Of a stretch of DNA of 64,000 nt, positions 26,001 to 35,035 are shown one piece after another (the first letter of the stretch is position 1; every line of letters starts with the position of its first letter). The DNA lies in the NCBI RefSeq assembly GCF_020400655.1, contig NZ_JAINRC010000004.1, positions 1 to 64,000 on the forward strand, read 5' to 3'. The notes under the pieces were generated by a model that did not search any database, was not told the origin of the DNA, and saw only the letters and a program-made list of their open reading frames with translations. Both the position numbers and the translations under genes were made by a program. Source of the DNA: Streptomyces spinosus. GTDB lineage: Bacteria; Actinomycetota; Actinomycetes; Streptomycetales; Streptomycetaceae.

Positions 26001-29000
26001 CTTGGTGGACTCCGCGACCTTCTCCGTCAGCTCGGCGACCAGGTCCCGCAGTGCCTGGAGCGCGTACCGGTAGCGGCCGGCCTCGTCACCGTCCGCGAAC
26101 TCCTGCAGGCGACCGGTGAACTCCCGTTCCGTGTCGGAGGGCATCAGGTTGAGCGTCCTGATCTGGGCCAGGTGGGAGGCGGCCAGGTCGTGGTGTTCGA
26201 CGATCCTGCGACGCCAGTCCTTCTCCGCCTCCCGGCAACGCCGTACCGCGTCCTCCAGCCAGTCGGCCTGCGCCGCCGGGTCCGCGGCGGGGCCGTCACC
26301 GACCGCGCGCACCAGGGCACGGGCCAGGTGGAGGTCACCGCGGGCCACGTACTGCTCCAGCACGAACTCGGCGGACGGCGGGGACAGCAGTCCGGCCAGG
26401 GCGGGGGCCGCGCGGGGGTCGTCGAAGTCGGGGCGGCCGTCGGCGTCCCGGGGCAGGTCCGGCAGCAACAGCAGGCAGTCGTCCGAGGGGACGAGCCTGT
26501 CGTCCGCGTCGGCCATCGTCGCCGAGTGGCCCACGCTCTCGGCGGACAGCCACCGGCGCAGCAGACCGAGCGCGGCGCCCCCGACGCCCGGCGGCTCCTC
26601 GCAGGGCTCCAGTTCCTCGAGCGCGGTCTCCCACTGGGGCGCCTTCGAGCCGGGTACGGCCTCCCTCGCCTGGGCGGCGGCGGCCACCGCGGCGGCCTTC
26701 GCCAGCAGCTCCCCCACCGACCGGATCGTCGCGTGCAGCTGGCGCAGCGCGCCCGAGTGGATCGGTTCCCGCGCCTGCTTGGGGGTGCGGAAGCTGCTGT
26801 CGGCCTCCTCGATGAGCCGGTCGACGTACTCACCGCGCCCCAGATTCTCGCCGAAGGTCTTGAGGGCGGAGGCGTCGCCGCTGCCGGAGGCCCAGTCGAG
26901 CACCGCGCGCAGTGCCTGGTGCAGTTGCCCGGAGGGACCGGTCAGATACCGCAGGACACGCGACGCGCGCTGGTACTTGATCTTCCGGCGGGGGAGGTCC
27001 TCCAGCAGGACGCGGGCGGACTGCTCGAGGTCGCCGACCGTGAGGCGGTGTTCCTGCTCGGTGGAGTCCTCGGCCGCGCCGGGCACGAAGACGTGGCACT
27101 CCCGTACCGCCTCCTTCAGCGCCATCAGCAGGTGCTGCCACGGCTGGGAAAGACCCGAGGGCATGGTGAAGTCGCTCAGGACGGCGTGCGGCCAGCCGGC
27201 CGTGAGGCCGGAGCGCATCGCGGCGGCCAGCGCCACGAGGTGCGCGTCCCGGTCCTCGACGAGGTCGAGGGAGGTGATGTCGTGCGCCATCTGCACCTGG
27301 GTGGCCCCATCCGCGTCGGTGCAGGCGAAGGCGGTCGCGAGGAAGGAGAGGGCCTTGGCGCGGTGCGGGTGGTCGTCCGACACCGCGGACATCCAGTAGG
27401 CCTGCGGGAGGTCTCCCCGGGTGACCAGCCGTGCCACGGGCGACGGGCCGTCCGGGGCCGTCCAGACGGAGGTGGTGGCGGCCGGCCGCGGGGGTGAACC
27501 GGCGTGGGCGACGGAGGAGGAGGGTGCCGTGCCGGCCGGTGCGCCGTGCCGCTGGGGCGGGAGTACGGAGCCGGGTGCGGGCGAAGCGGTGGACGCCTCG
27601 GCCGCCGGTTCCAGGGCGGGCACCGGGTCCGCCGGCGACACGGGCTCCGGGGCGGGCACCAGGGCGGGCACCGGGTCCGCCGGCGACACGAGTTCCGGCT
27701 CGCGCTTCGGTCGCGGCGGCGCCACGGACCCCTGCTCGGGGATCTCTCGCGCCGGCGCCACGGACCCCTGCTCGGGGTTCGGTCGCGCAGGCGCCGCGGA
27801 CCCCTGCTCGGGGTTCGGTCGCGCCGGCGCCGCGGGCTCCCGCTCCGGCCGGGGCACCCGTTCCGGTCGCGGTATCGGCTTCCGCTCCGGGCCGGACACG
27901 GGTTCCGCCTGCACCAGGGGCTCCCGTTCCGGCCGCGCCACCGGCTCCCGCTTCTGCTCAGGCACCGATTCCAGTCGCGGCACGGGTGTCATCCTGGGCT
28001 CCGGTTCAGCCGCCGGTGCCTGGTGGGCCACTGGGGTCCGGTCCTCCCCCTCCGGCGGAGCCACCGCCACCGGCCCGTGTTCTCCCTGGGGCTCCCGTGG
28101 GACCTCCTCGGGCCGCGCGGCGGGTCCGGGCGCGGACCGAAGCGGTTCGCGGGGTACGGCGGCCTCGGGTACCGCTTCCGGGTCCGCCGCCTGCCGCGGG
28201 GCCGGCGGCACGGCCGGTTCCGCCGCCCTGCCGGTGGTGGTCTCCCGTTCCGCCGCGGTGGTGCCGCCGGACCCGGTGCCGCCGGCCGCCGCCGTCCGCG
28301 CGCCGGGCTCGCCGTCCCCGCGCGCGCCCGCCTCCAGGGCCGTGCCCGCCGGTCCCGCGTCCTGCGCCGCACCGGCCTGACCAGGCAGGGCCGCCCGGTC
28401 ATCACCCAGCACGGAGGCCAGCTCCGTCATCCGGTCGCGGATGCCGTCGAGGGCCATCCGCAGGCCTTCCGCCTCCGCCTCCGCCTCCGCACCCGCGATC
28501 AGCTGCTCGTACTGGGCGGCGCGGTGGCGCAGTTTCCGCAGCTGGGCCTGGACCTCCTGGAGCCGGTCGAGCCGGTCGAGTTCCGCCTCCAGTGCGGCGT
28601 ACCCGGCGTCGGGGGGCCAGTTCCCCTGCTGCGCGGACAGCAGCCCCGCCACCCGCGCGCGCTCGCGGGACCACGTGGTGAGGAGGACGTCGATCCGTTC
28701 CCCGGTCGCGGGCGCCCTGCCGTCCCGCACCGCGGCCGCGGCCTCGTCGAGGACACCGGCCGCTTCCGCGCTGGCCGTGCGCAGGCCGGCCACGGCCCGG
28801 CGGACGGCGTCGGTCCCCCGCTCCGCGGAGGAGCCTTCCGTACGCCCTCCGGCCGGTGCCCCCGCACGGTCCTCGCCGCTCCGCCCACCGCTCACGTCCG
28901 CCCCCTCGGCACCGTCGTACCGCACCTGTGTCTCCCGTCCCTCCGCGGAGTCCCGCCACTGCTCCGCCGTCCCTGGTGCGCGCGCCGGCGCCGGTCCTGT

Positions 29001-29480
29001 CCGCCGGGCGTGCGGCGGTGGTTCGCGATCGGCCGCGGCCAGGCAGCGTTCCGGGTACGCCTCGGCCACCTCCGCCGCGGCCAGGCGCCCTCTCGCCTCC
29101 GGGGCCAGCAGCCCGTACAGCGCGCAGCGGGCCAGCGCCGGGTCCAGGACCTCCAACATGGTGAGCAGGTCCGGTGCGGAGGGCCGCGCCACCACGTCCC
29201 GGGAGAAGCCGTGGGTGCCGACGAGCGCGTGGCAGGCCCAGGCGACACCGCACGCGGCGACCGAGTGCAGCACCGGTTCGCTCGCCGTGGTCAGCCACAC
29301 GCGTACGGACTGGGCCTCGCGGCGAGAGGCCGCCGGCGCGTCCCTCCCGCCCTCCCTGGCCCGCCGATGGTGTCCGCACCGTCTACGGCGCAGGCACTGA
29401 TGCCATGTCAACAACCCCCGCATGCCGCGCTCGTCGAGCGACAGCAGCCATGCACGGAACTCCCGCCCCCAACCCTGCAT
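23076..29480 (-). CDS. giant P-loop ATPase with Pro-rich linker, candidate conflict-system sensor
   Basis: A protein of about 2,134 residues. From the N-terminus: a helical domain (1-150); a coiled coil (about 290-345, AELDRLDRLQEVQAQLRKL); a disordered Pro/Glu/Arg linker with tandem repeats (about 360-690); a long helical region (690-1240); a region with YTVLLIWEEQ and ANIVLYLHPLGREG (1240-1430); an AAA/STAND-type ATPase with Walker A G1456-GRQLGKS1463, Walker B LILADEADAF (D1550-D1553) and VVFAGLHQVQRF; winged-helix segments; and a C-terminal second ATPase-like domain without a P-loop (FLRPERWSVESLRAW). The start at 29480 is uncertain: there is no ribosome site, but a CAGTAT box suits a leaderless mRNA; the frame runs on to 29657, over the tldD start. 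Function is not established. Confidence 0.78.
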   Translation of the reverse strand: MQGWGREFRAWLLSLDERGMRGLLTWHQCLRRRRCGHHRRAREGGRDAPAASRREAQSVRVWLTTASEPVLHSVAACGVAWACHALVGTHGFSRDVVARPSAPDLLTMLEVLDPALARCALYGLLAPEARGRLAAAEVAEAYPERCLAAADREPPPHARRTGPAPARAPGTAEQWRDSAEGRETQVRYDGAEGADVSGGRSGEDRAGAPAGGRTEGSSAERGTDAVRRAVAGLRTASAEAAGVLDEAAAAVRDGRAPATGERIDVLLTTWSRERARVAGLLSAQQGNWPPDAGYAALEAELDRLDRLQEVQAQLRKLRHRAAQYEQLIAGAEAEAEAEGLRMALDGIRDRMTELASVLGDDRAALPGQAGAAQDAGPAGTALEAGARGDGEPGARTAAAGGTGSGGTTAAERETTTGRAAEPAVPPAPRQAADPEAVPEAAVPREPLRSAPGPAARPEEVPREPQGEHGPVAVAPPEGEDRTPVAHQAPAAEPEPRMTPVPRLESVPEQKREPVARPEREPLVQAEPVSGPERKPIPRPERVPRPEREPAAPARPNPEQGSAAPARPNPEQGSVAPAREIPEQGSVAPPRPKREPELVSPADPVPALVPAPEPVSPADPVPALEPAAEASTASPAPGSVLPPQRHGAPAGTAPSSSVAHAGSPPRPAATTSVWTAPDGPSPVARLVTRGDLPQAYWMSAVSDDHPHRAKALSFLATAFACTDADGATQVQMAHDITSLDLVEDRDAHLVALAAAMRSGLTAGWPHAVLSDFTMPSGLSQPWQHLLMALKEAVRECHVFVPGAAEDSTEQEHRLTVGDLEQSARVLLEDLPRRKIKYQRASRVLRYLTGPSGQLHQALRAVLDWASGSGDASALKTFGENLGRGEYVDRLIEEADSSFRTPKQAREPIHSGALRQLHATIRSVGELLAKAAAVAAAAQAREAVPGSKAPQWETALEELEPCEEPPGVGGAALGLLRRWLSAESVGHSATMADADDRLVPSDDCLLLLPDLPRDADGRPDFDDPRAAPALAGLLSPPSAEFVLEQYVARGDLHLARALVRAVGDGPAADPAAQADWLEDAVRRCREAEKDWRRRIVEHHDLAASHLAQIRTLNLMPSDTEREFTGRLQEFADGDEAGRYRYALQALRDLVAELTEKVAESTKRLRQRLDSLRLDPERPLAEPDHDRILRLIDEGDTVTAQEFLALVESGARLPDRPDDEGAELRGFLAGLTGPGAPSPGGDGVPAGWWVDHYGSGTKITANAEQGVASWKALCTKRGRNSDWSQHVPRVLRLLGLKPLGHFQAEPMGQGVRRFKGRASVIEAPGYVAALGSRATSYTVLLIWEEQRADGPLAHLEDSDVDANIVLYLHPLGREGRRALAEASRRKAQQALVVDPAVAGWMAARAPGAFRALQRVTLPWTSYDPYTPFVAGAVPPEVFYGRDQELREVMNPDGGLFLYGGRQLGKSALLRRVAELFPRRSEANVAVYLDLVKAEIGQAESPERIWKLLADDLKRQRVIDPKKVSDQAQPEHVANAIRGWLDADDSRRMLILADEADAFLTADSRRVFRSGGESTFQNVKRFQQLMEQTDRRLKVVFAGLHQVQRFGELSNVSTAHGGPDVLVGPLNPTAAVRLVTEPMAALGFVFERPELVWRILAITNYQANLVQIFCSELVRTLQGRSPRGHARPTPITEADVQEVAASETVRTRLAERLRFTINLEDRYRVLTLVIALRSLQDGYRGDYSAEDLLQWAREAWEEGFHELGVKQVQIYLREMVGLGLLVQLGDRSRFAVRSPNVVNMLGTRDDLLLELRETEFSQPYEYDPRAARRLLGRYTGSDPHRYVTRYSPLTEGQLHEAAQPGVTVIGTTRLHRPELMITATERFAEARGVEVRRVGAQDDLRAALTDASRLRRNYVLALDLRGTDADALLSAVRLCVDHAGPAADALVHQAEGRKRANHRSVFVVADALTVGAIREARGAEPLPVRFLRPERWSVESLRAWPECPFVSKADRTRLIQTTGGWATWVEPAIAEVTVNGATLDSALDKIGRAIRRPDNLDRHCEAAGLETRDLDLLALWNGYVSEGQGVPVDQVAEAVELPEPETETWLARLDRLGLIDAVPDGIAVDPVTFRAVRARAGE
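27613..27690 (-). repeat. 48-bp-spaced repeat in the ATPase linker
   Basis: A 30-bp identical stretch starts at 27613 and again at 27661. In the protein it gives two copies of P-V-S-P-A-D-P-V-P-A-L with 16-residue spacing, part of the disordered linker. Confidence 0.75.
27721..27848 (-). repeat. 36-bp tandem repeats in the ATPase linker
   Basis: Copies of GCC(A/G)CGGACCCCTGCTCGGG begin at 27721, 27757 and 27793, with a decayed fourth at 27829: exact 36-bp period. They encode 12-residue units of the type APARPNPEQGSA. Near-identity of copies suggests recent expansion and likely length variation between strains. Confidence 0.85.
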
Positions 29481-29486
29481 GGAGAG

Positions 29487-29492
29487 ATACTG
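29487..29492 (-). promoter_or_regulatory. candidate -10 box for the giant ATPase gene
   Basis: On the minus strand CAGTAT occupies -12 to -7 relative to the ATG at 29480, the spacing expected for a leaderless transcript. No clear -35 is seen. The 163-bp region to the tldD start must hold both divergent promoters. Confidence 0.3.
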
Positions 29493-29643
29493 GCACCGCC
29501 GCCGACAGCGACACCGCGATACCGGAAAACTCCGCGGACGACGATCGGACCGTGCGGTGTTCACCCCGGGTTCACCCCGGCGGGAGCATGATTCACTGCC
29601 TGGAAAGGTCTTCACAGGCGACAGTCCGAAGGGATGCCCACCC

Positions 29644-31167
29644 GTGCCCCATGACATCGATCAGTCGTTCCTGGCGCTGCCCCTGAGGGCCCTCGCCGAC
29701 GCCGCGCTCGCACGCGCGCGTGCGCTGGGGGCCGAGCACGCGGACTTCCGGTTCGAGCGGGTGCGCAGCGCGTCCTGGCGGCTGCGGGACGCCAAGCCCG
29801 CCGGGTCGGCGGACACCACCGACCTCGGGTACGCGGTCCGGGTGGTGCACGGCGGGACGTGGGGCTTCGCCTCCGGGGTGGACCTGACCATGGACGCCGC
29901 CGCCCGGGTGGCCTCGCAGGCGGTGGCCATGGCCAAGCTGTCCGCGCAGGTGATCAGGGCCGCCGGTTCCGACGAGAGGGTCGAGCTGGCCGACGAACCG
30001 GTGCACGCCGACAGGACGTGGGTCTCGGCGTACGAGATCGACCCCTTCTCGGTACCGGACGAGGAGAAGTCGGCGCTGCTCGCGGAGTGGAGCAACCGGC
30101 TGCTGGCCGCGCCGGGCGTCGACCACGTGGACGCCTCGCTGCTCACCGTGCACGAGAACAAGTTCTACGCCGACACCGCCGGGACCGTGACCACCCAGCA
30201 GCGGGTGCGGCTGAACCCGCAGCTGACGGCCGTGTCGGTGGACGAGTCGAGCGGGGAGTTCGACTCCATGCGCACCATCGCGCCGCCGGTGGGGCGCGGC
30301 TGGGAGTACCTGACCGGCACCGGCTGGGACTGGGACGGTGAGCTGGAGCGCATCCCGGAGCTGCTCGCCGAGAAGATGCGGGCGCCGAGCGTGGAGCCGG
30401 GCCCGTACGACCTGGTGGTCGATCCGTCCAACCTGTGGCTGACCATCCACGAGTCCATCGGCCACGCCACCGAGCTGGACCGCGCCCTCGGCTACGAGGC
30501 CGCCTATGCCGGCACCTCCTTCGCCACCTTCGACCAGCTGGGCAAGCTGAAGTACGGCTCCGAGCTGATGAACGTCACCGGCGACCGCACCGCCGAGCAC
30601 GGCCTCGCGACCATCGGCTACGACGACGAGGGCGTGGCGGCGCAGTCCTGGGACCTGGTGAAGGACGGCACGCTGGTCGGCTACCAGCTGGACCGGCGGA
30701 TCGCGCGCCTGACCGGGTTCGAGCGGTCCAACGGGTGCGCGTTCGCCGACTCGCCGGCGCACGTGCCGGTGCAGCGCATGGCCAACGTGTCCCTGCGGCC
30801 GGACCCGGCCGGGCTGTCCACCGAGGACCTGATCGGCGGGGTCGACCGGGGCATCTACGTCGTCGGCGACCGGTCCTGGTCGATCGACATGCAGCGCTAC
30901 AACTTCCAGTTCACCGGCCAGCGCTTCTTCAAGATCGAGAACGGGCGGATCACGGGGCAGCTGAAGGACGTCGCCTACCAGGCCACGACCACGGAGTTCT
31001 GGGGCTCGATGGCCGCCGTGGGCGGGCCGCAGACGTACGTCCTCGGTGGTGCCTTCAACTGCGGCAAGGCCCAGCCGGGCCAGGTGGCGGCCGTGTCCCA
31101 CGGGTGCCCGTCCGCCCTCTTCAAGGGCGTCAACATTCTGAACACCACGCAGGAGGCCGGTCGATGA
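29644..31167 (+). CDS. tldD: TldD/PmbA family zinc protease, TldD subunit
   Basis: A 507-residue TldD-type metalloprotease. The active site is H269-E-S-I-G-H274 in LTIHESIGHATELDRALG, with the third zinc ligand expected in the C-terminal region (GGAFNCGKAQPGQVAAVSHGCP). TldD and TldE/PmbA form a heterodimer with the active site in TldD, which degrades unfolded peptides and matures some peptide antibiotics. The GTG at 29644 follows AAGGGAT. The stop overlaps the start of pmbA as ATGA, so the two subunits are translationally coupled. It is the first core gene after the ATPase-HEPN block and is divergent from it. Confidence 0.92.
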   Translation: MPHDIDQSFLALPLRALADAALARARALGAEHADFRFERVRSASWRLRDAKPAGSADTTDLGYAVRVVHGGTWGFASGVDLTMDAAARVASQAVAMAKLSAQVIRAAGSDERVELADEPVHADRTWVSAYEIDPFSVPDEEKSALLAEWSNRLLAAPGVDHVDASLLTVHENKFYADTAGTVTTQQRVRLNPQLTAVSVDESSGEFDSMRTIAPPVGRGWEYLTGTGWDWDGELERIPELLAEKMRAPSVEPGPYDLVVDPSNLWLTIHESIGHATELDRALGYEAAYAGTSFATFDQLGKLKYGSELMNVTGDRTAEHGLATIGYDDEGVAAQSWDLVKDGTLVGYQLDRRIARLTGFERSNGCAFADSPAHVPVQRMANVSLRPDPAGLSTEDLIGGVDRGIYVVGDRSWSIDMQRYNFQFTGQRFFKIENGRITGQLKDVAYQATTTEFWGSMAAVGGPQTYVLGGAFNCGKAQPGQVAAVSHGCPSALFKGVNILNTTQEAGR

Positions 31168-32558
31168 GCGCCCGTACCCACAAGCCGCACGAGGTCGTCG
31201 AGCAGGCGCTGGAACTGTCCCGGGCCGACGGCTGCGTCGTCATCGCCGACGAGCACTCCACCGCCAACCTGCGCTGGGCGGGCAACGCCCTCACCACCAA
31301 CGGCGTGACCCGGGGCCGTACGCTCACCGTGATCGCGACCGTGGACGGCGCGCAGGGCACCGCCTCCGGTGTGGTGTCCCGGTCCGCGGTCACCGCCGAC
31401 GAGCTGGAGCCGCTGGTGCGGGCCGCGGAGGCCGCCGCGCGCGGTGCCGGGCCCGCCGAGGACGCGCAGCCGCTGGTCGGCGGGGTGCCGCAGTCCCCCG
31501 ACTTCACGGACGCGCCCGCCGAGACCTCCTCCGCCGTGTTCGCCGACTTCGCCCCGGCGCTCGGCGACGCCTTCGCACGCGCGCGTGCCGGCGGCAGGGA
31601 GCTGTACGGCTTCGCCAACCACGAGCTGGTCTCGACGTACCTGGGGACGTCCACCGGGCTGCGCCTCCGGCACGACCAGCCCACCGGCACGCTGGAGCTG
31701 AACGCCAAGTCCCCGGACCGCGCGCGCTCGGCGTGGGCCGGCCGGTCCACGCGGGACTTCAAGGACGTCGACCCGGGGGCCATGGACGCCGAGCTGGCCG
31801 TACGGCTCGGCTGGGCGGAGCGGCGGGTGGAGCTGCCCGCCGGCCGCTACGAGACGCTGCTGCCGCCGACCGCCGTGGCGGACCTGCTGATCTACCAGCT
31901 GTGGTCGGCGTCGGGCCGGGACGCGGCCGAGGGCCGGACGGTGTTCTCCAAGCCCGGCGGGGGCACGCGGGTCGGTGAGAAGCTGAGCGGGCTGCCGCTG
32001 ACCCTGCGCAGCGACCCGCACGAGCCGGGCCTTCAGTGCCCGCCCTTCGTGGTCGCGCACTCCTCCGGCGGCGACCAGTCGGTGTTCGACAACGGGCTGC
32101 CGGCCCGTGCCACCGACTGGATCTCCGGGGGCGTGCTGAGGCACCTGACCACCACCCGGCACAGCGCGGCCCTGACCGGGCTGCCGGTCGCCCCGGTGCT
32201 CGGCAACCTGATCCTGGACGGCGGTGACGACCGTTCCCTGGCGGAGATGGTCGCGGACACCGGGCGCGGGCTGCTGCTGACCTGCCTGTGGTACATCCGC
32301 GAGGTCGACCCGGCGACGTTGCTGCTGACGGGCCTGACCCGGGACGGCGTCTACCTCGTGGAGAACGGCGAGGTGACCGGGCAGGTGAACAATTTCCGGT
32401 TCAACGAGTCCCCGGTGAGCCTGCTGGGCCGGGCCACCGAGGCGGGGCGGACGGAGAAGACGCTGCCGCGCGAGTGGAGCGACTGGTTCACCCGGGCCGC
32501 GATGCCCGCGCTGCGCATCCCGGATTTCAACATGAGCTCTGTCAGTCAGGGCGTATAA
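31164..32558 (+). CDS. pmbA: TldD/PmbA family protein, TldE/PmbA subunit
   Basis: A 464-residue TldE/PmbA homologue, the non-catalytic partner of TldD. It lacks the HExxxH motif. Family regions include a weak N-terminal [43 protein letters not shown], and the C-terminal [28 protein letters not shown]. The ATG at 31164 shares four bases with the tldD stop, and AGGAGG lies 8 bp before it. Together with tldD it makes the substrate-holding chamber of the protease. tyrS follows after 67 bp and may be read from the same transcript. Confidence 0.9.
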   Translation: MSARTHKPHEVVEQALELSRADGCVVIADEHSTANLRWAGNALTTNGVTRGRTLTVIATVDGAQGTASGVVSRSAVTADELEPLVRAAEAAARGAGPAEDAQPLVGGVPQSPDFTDAPAETSSAVFADFAPALGDAFARARAGGRELYGFANHELVSTYLGTSTGLRLRHDQPTGTLELNAKSPDRARSAWAGRSTRDFKDVDPGAMDAELAVRLGWAERRVELPAGRYETLLPPTAVADLLIYQLWSASGRDAAEGRTVFSKPGGGTRVGEKLSGLPLTLRSDPHEPGLQCPPFVVAHSSGGDQSVFDNGLPARATDWISGGVLRHLTTTRHSAALTGLPVAPVLGNLILDGGDDRSLAEMVADTGRGLLLTCLWYIREVDPATLLLTGLTRDGVYLVENGEVTGQVNNFRFNESPVSLLGRATEAGRTEKTLPREWSDWFTRAAMPALRIPDFNMSSVSQGV

Positions 32559-32625
32559 CCTCGTAGGCGTTCGTGGTCGGGTGTGCACCCGGCTGCCGGA
32601 AGATCACCAAGGAGACACGAGAACC

Positions 32626-33894
32626 GTGACGGACATCGTCGACGAGCTGAAGTGGCGGGGGCTCATCGCCCTCTCCACGGACGAGGACGCACTGCGCAAG
32701 GCGTTCGCGGACGGCCCCGTCACGTTCTATTGCGGCTTCGACCCGACCGCGCCCAGCCTGCACCTCGGCAACCTCGTGCAGATCCTGACGATGCGCCGCA
32801 TCCAGGAGGCGGGCAACCGTCCGCTGGCGCTGGTCGGCGGTGCCACGGGTCTCATCGGCGACCCGAAGCCCACGGCCGAGCGCACGCTGAACGCGCCGGA
32901 GGTCGTGGCCGGCTGGGTGGAGCGGCTGCGCGCGCAGATCGAGCCGCTGCTCCACTTCGACGGGCCGAACGCCGCGGTGATGGTCAACAACCTGGACTGG
33001 ACCCAGGGCCTGTCGGCCATCGAGTTCCTGCGGGACATCGGCAAGTACTTCCGGGTCAACAAGATGATCGCCAAGGAGGCCGTCTCCCGCCGGCTCAACT
33101 CCGACGCGGGCATCAGCTACACCGAGTTCAGCTACCAGATCCTGCAGGGCATGGACTTCCTGGAGCTGTACCGGCGGCACGGCTGCACCCTCCAGACCGG
33201 TGGCAGCGACCAGTGGGGCAACCTCACCTCGGGCACCGACCTGATCCACCGGGTCGAGCCGGAGGCCGTGGTGCACGCGCTGGGCACCCCGCTGATCACC
33301 AAGGCGGACGGCACCAAGTTCGGCAAGACCGAGTCCGGCACGGTGTGGCTCGACCCCGAGATGACCACGCCGTACGCGTTCTACCAGTTCTGGGTCAACG
33401 CCGACGACCGGGACGTCTCCAAGTTCCTGCGCATCTTCAGCTTCAGGTCGCGTGAGGAGATCGAGGAGCTGGAGCGGCAGACCGCGGAGCGGCCGCAGGC
33501 CCGGGCGGCGCAGCGGGCGCTCGCCGAGGAGCTGACGACGCTGGTGCACGGCGCCGACCAGACGGCCGCGGTGATCGCCGCGTCCCGCGCCCTGTTCGGG
33601 CAGGGCGAGCTGGCGGAGCTGGACGAGCGGACGCTGGCGGCGGCGCTGTCCGAGGTGCCGAACGCCCGGGTCACCGAGCTGGCTCCGGTGACCGACCTGT
33701 TCGCTGAGGTCGGTCTGGTCGCGAGCAAGTCCGCCGCGCGGCGGACCGTGAAGGAGGGCGGGGCCTACGTGAACAACGTCAAGGTCACGGCCGAGGACGC
33801 GGTGCCGTCCGCCGGGGATCTGATCCACGGGCGGTGGCTGGTGCTGCGGCGCGGGAAGAGGAATCTGGCGGCCGTGGAGGTCACGGGCGCCTGA
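32626..33894 (+). CDS. tyrS: tyrosyl-tRNA synthetase
   Basis: A 422-residue class I synthetase that charges tRNA-Tyr. The HIGH-type motif is HLGN (residues 46-49) in [16 protein letters not shown], the tyrosine pocket has SYQILQGMD, and [18 protein letters not shown] is the TyrRS fingerprint. The KMSKS-type loop reads KFGKT (about 230). A C-terminal S4 RNA-binding domain (about 355-420) has [15 protein letters not shown]. The start is a GTG at 32626 behind AAGGAGA (32609-32615). No T-box leader is evident in the 67 bp after pmbA. A strong terminator follows. Confidence 0.97.
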   Translation: MTDIVDELKWRGLIALSTDEDALRKAFADGPVTFYCGFDPTAPSLHLGNLVQILTMRRIQEAGNRPLALVGGATGLIGDPKPTAERTLNAPEVVAGWVERLRAQIEPLLHFDGPNAAVMVNNLDWTQGLSAIEFLRDIGKYFRVNKMIAKEAVSRRLNSDAGISYTEFSYQILQGMDFLELYRRHGCTLQTGGSDQWGNLTSGTDLIHRVEPEAVVHALGTPLITKADGTKFGKTESGTVWLDPEMTTPYAFYQFWVNADDRDVSKFLRIFSFRSREEIEELERQTAERPQARAAQRALAEELTTLVHGADQTAAVIAASRALFGQGELAELDERTLAAALSEVPNARVTELAPVTDLFAEVGLVASKSAARRTVKEGGAYVNNVKVTAEDAVPSAGDLIHGRWLVLRRGKRNLAAVEVTGA

Positions 33895-33901
33895 GCGTCA
33901 G

Positions 33902-33966
33902 AGGGGCGCGGGGCCCCCGCACGACTGCGGCCACGTGATGGCTGGTCGTGCGGGACCCGCGCCCCT
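33902..33966. terminator. bidirectional two-part terminator
   Basis: GGGGCGCGGG (33903-33912) pairs with CCCGCGCCCC (33956-33965), and CCCGCACGAC (33916-33925) with GTCGTGCGGG (33945-33954), giving one long stem with a small internal asymmetry. It lies between tyrS and the converging GlsB-type gene. Confidence 0.85.
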
Positions 33967-33972
33967 TCCAGG

Positions 33973-34254
33973 TCACGCCCGCTGCTGCTTCCGTTTGCCC
34001 AGCGTCGCCATGTAGAGGGCGTCCACCGCGGCGACGATGATGATCGCGGCCACGAGCTGGAAGATGTGGCGGCTCCAGTCGATGCCGCGGGTCTCCGCCA
34101 CGCCGACGGCGCGGGCCACCGCGTTGCCCACGATGGCGCCGAGCATGCCGCAGATGGTGGTCAGCCACAGCGGGCTGTGCTGCTTGCCCGGGATGATCGC
34201 CTTGGCGATGAGACCCAGCACGAATCCCACGATGATCGCCCACAACCAGCCCAT
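33973..34254 (-). CDS. GlsB/YeaQ/YmgE family stress-response membrane protein
   Basis: A 93-residue membrane protein with three hydrophobic segments: WLWAIIVGFVLGLIAKAIIPG, SPLWLTTICGMLGAIVGNAVARA and HIFQLVAAIIIVAAVDALYMA. The GxIAGxIxxG-like small-residue pattern of the transglycosylase-associated (Glycine zipper) family is visible. It ends in a basic tail (LGKRKQQRA). GGAGG lies 7 bp before the ATG at 34254. Members are induced by stress, but their action is unknown. Confidence 0.9.
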   Translation of the reverse strand: MGWLWAIIVGFVLGLIAKAIIPGKQHSPLWLTTICGMLGAIVGNAVARAVGVAETRGIDWSRHIFQLVAAIIIVAAVDALYMATLGKRKQQRA

Positions 34255-34500
34255 GGCTGCCTCCTCGTACGGCTCGACGTGAGCATTACGGTCAGTGTGG
34301 TTCGCTCCGCCGTACGGCGCATGTCGGGTTCCCCCGTACGCGGCGGGGCTCCCGGGCGTCGTCGCAGGCCGGGGGTGACCCGGTCTCGAAGGCGGCGCGG
34401 GCGCGGCGTACCGTGGGTTGTGTCCCCGGCCGGTTCCCCGCCGGCGGTGGACGAGGGTGCGGGTCGGGGAGGGTCCGATGCGGGCGGATGGTGGAATGTG

Positions 34501-34920
34501 ATGCGGAAACAGCACGGCGGCGGCGTCCAGGTGTTCCGGATCACCGGTGCCCGGACCGGACTCGCCGAGGACGTACGGGGCCGGCAGCGGCGGTACGTGA
34601 TCTCGATGGGGATCCGTACGGTGTCGGTGATCCTGGCGGTCTCGTTGTGGAACGTCGAGCGGTACGTCGCGATCGTCGCGCTCGTGCTCGGCGCGGTCCT
34701 GCCCTACATCGCGGTGGTGATCGCCAACGCGGGACGGGAGAAGCCGCCGTCCCTGCCGTCCACGTTCGTCACCGCGCCGATGCGGCCGATGATCGCGCCG
34801 TCGGAGACCGAGGACGGGCGGGCGGAATCCGGGTGGCAGTCCGTGCGGGAGTCCGCGACGCAGGACGTGCCGACGAATTCGGCGCCCGGAGCGCGCGGTG
34901 AGCGAGCCGATCCCGTCTGA
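34501..34920 (+). CDS. DUF3099 family membrane protein
   Basis: A 139-residue protein of the actinobacterial DUF3099 family. Family marks are VQVFRITGARTGLAEDVRGRQRRYVISMGIRTV (residues 9-41) and two membrane helices (SMGIRTVSVILAVSLW and YVAIVALVLGAVLPYIAVVIAN), followed by a disordered cytoplasmic tail. The function is not known. The ATG at 34501 is chosen as the nearest to the conserved part; the frame is open for another 140 codons upstream without family features. It is divergent from the GlsB-type gene. Confidence 0.82.
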   Translation: MRKQHGGGVQVFRITGARTGLAEDVRGRQRRYVISMGIRTVSVILAVSLWNVERYVAIVALVLGAVLPYIAVVIANAGREKPPSLPSTFVTAPMRPMIAPSETEDGRAESGWQSVRESATQDVPTNSAPGARGERADPV

Positions 34921-35035
34921 GCACGCCGGACGCATGAGAAGCGGAATGCGGCCGTGCGCCAAGCTCAAGAAAAGCTCAGATCAATCCTGTTGTTCCGGTG
35001 CCGGGCGGCGGGGTAGCCGTGACATACTGCGTACG

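Noticed and set aside
21600..27497. A very long plus-strand open frame (about 1,965 codons) opposite the giant ATPase and HEPN genes.
   Set aside because: It is a GC-bias shadow: it has no family motifs, its residues are mainly Gly/Arg/Pro/Gln mixtures, and the minus-strand frames carry clear ATPase and HEPN motifs.
27601..27850. A CRISPR-like repeat array.
   Set aside because: The repeats are contiguous, in frame and without unique spacers; they belong to the Pro-rich linker of the ATPase.
32558..32625. A T-box leader before tyrS.
   Set aside because: Only 67 bp separate the genes, with no specifier stem or T-box sequence.
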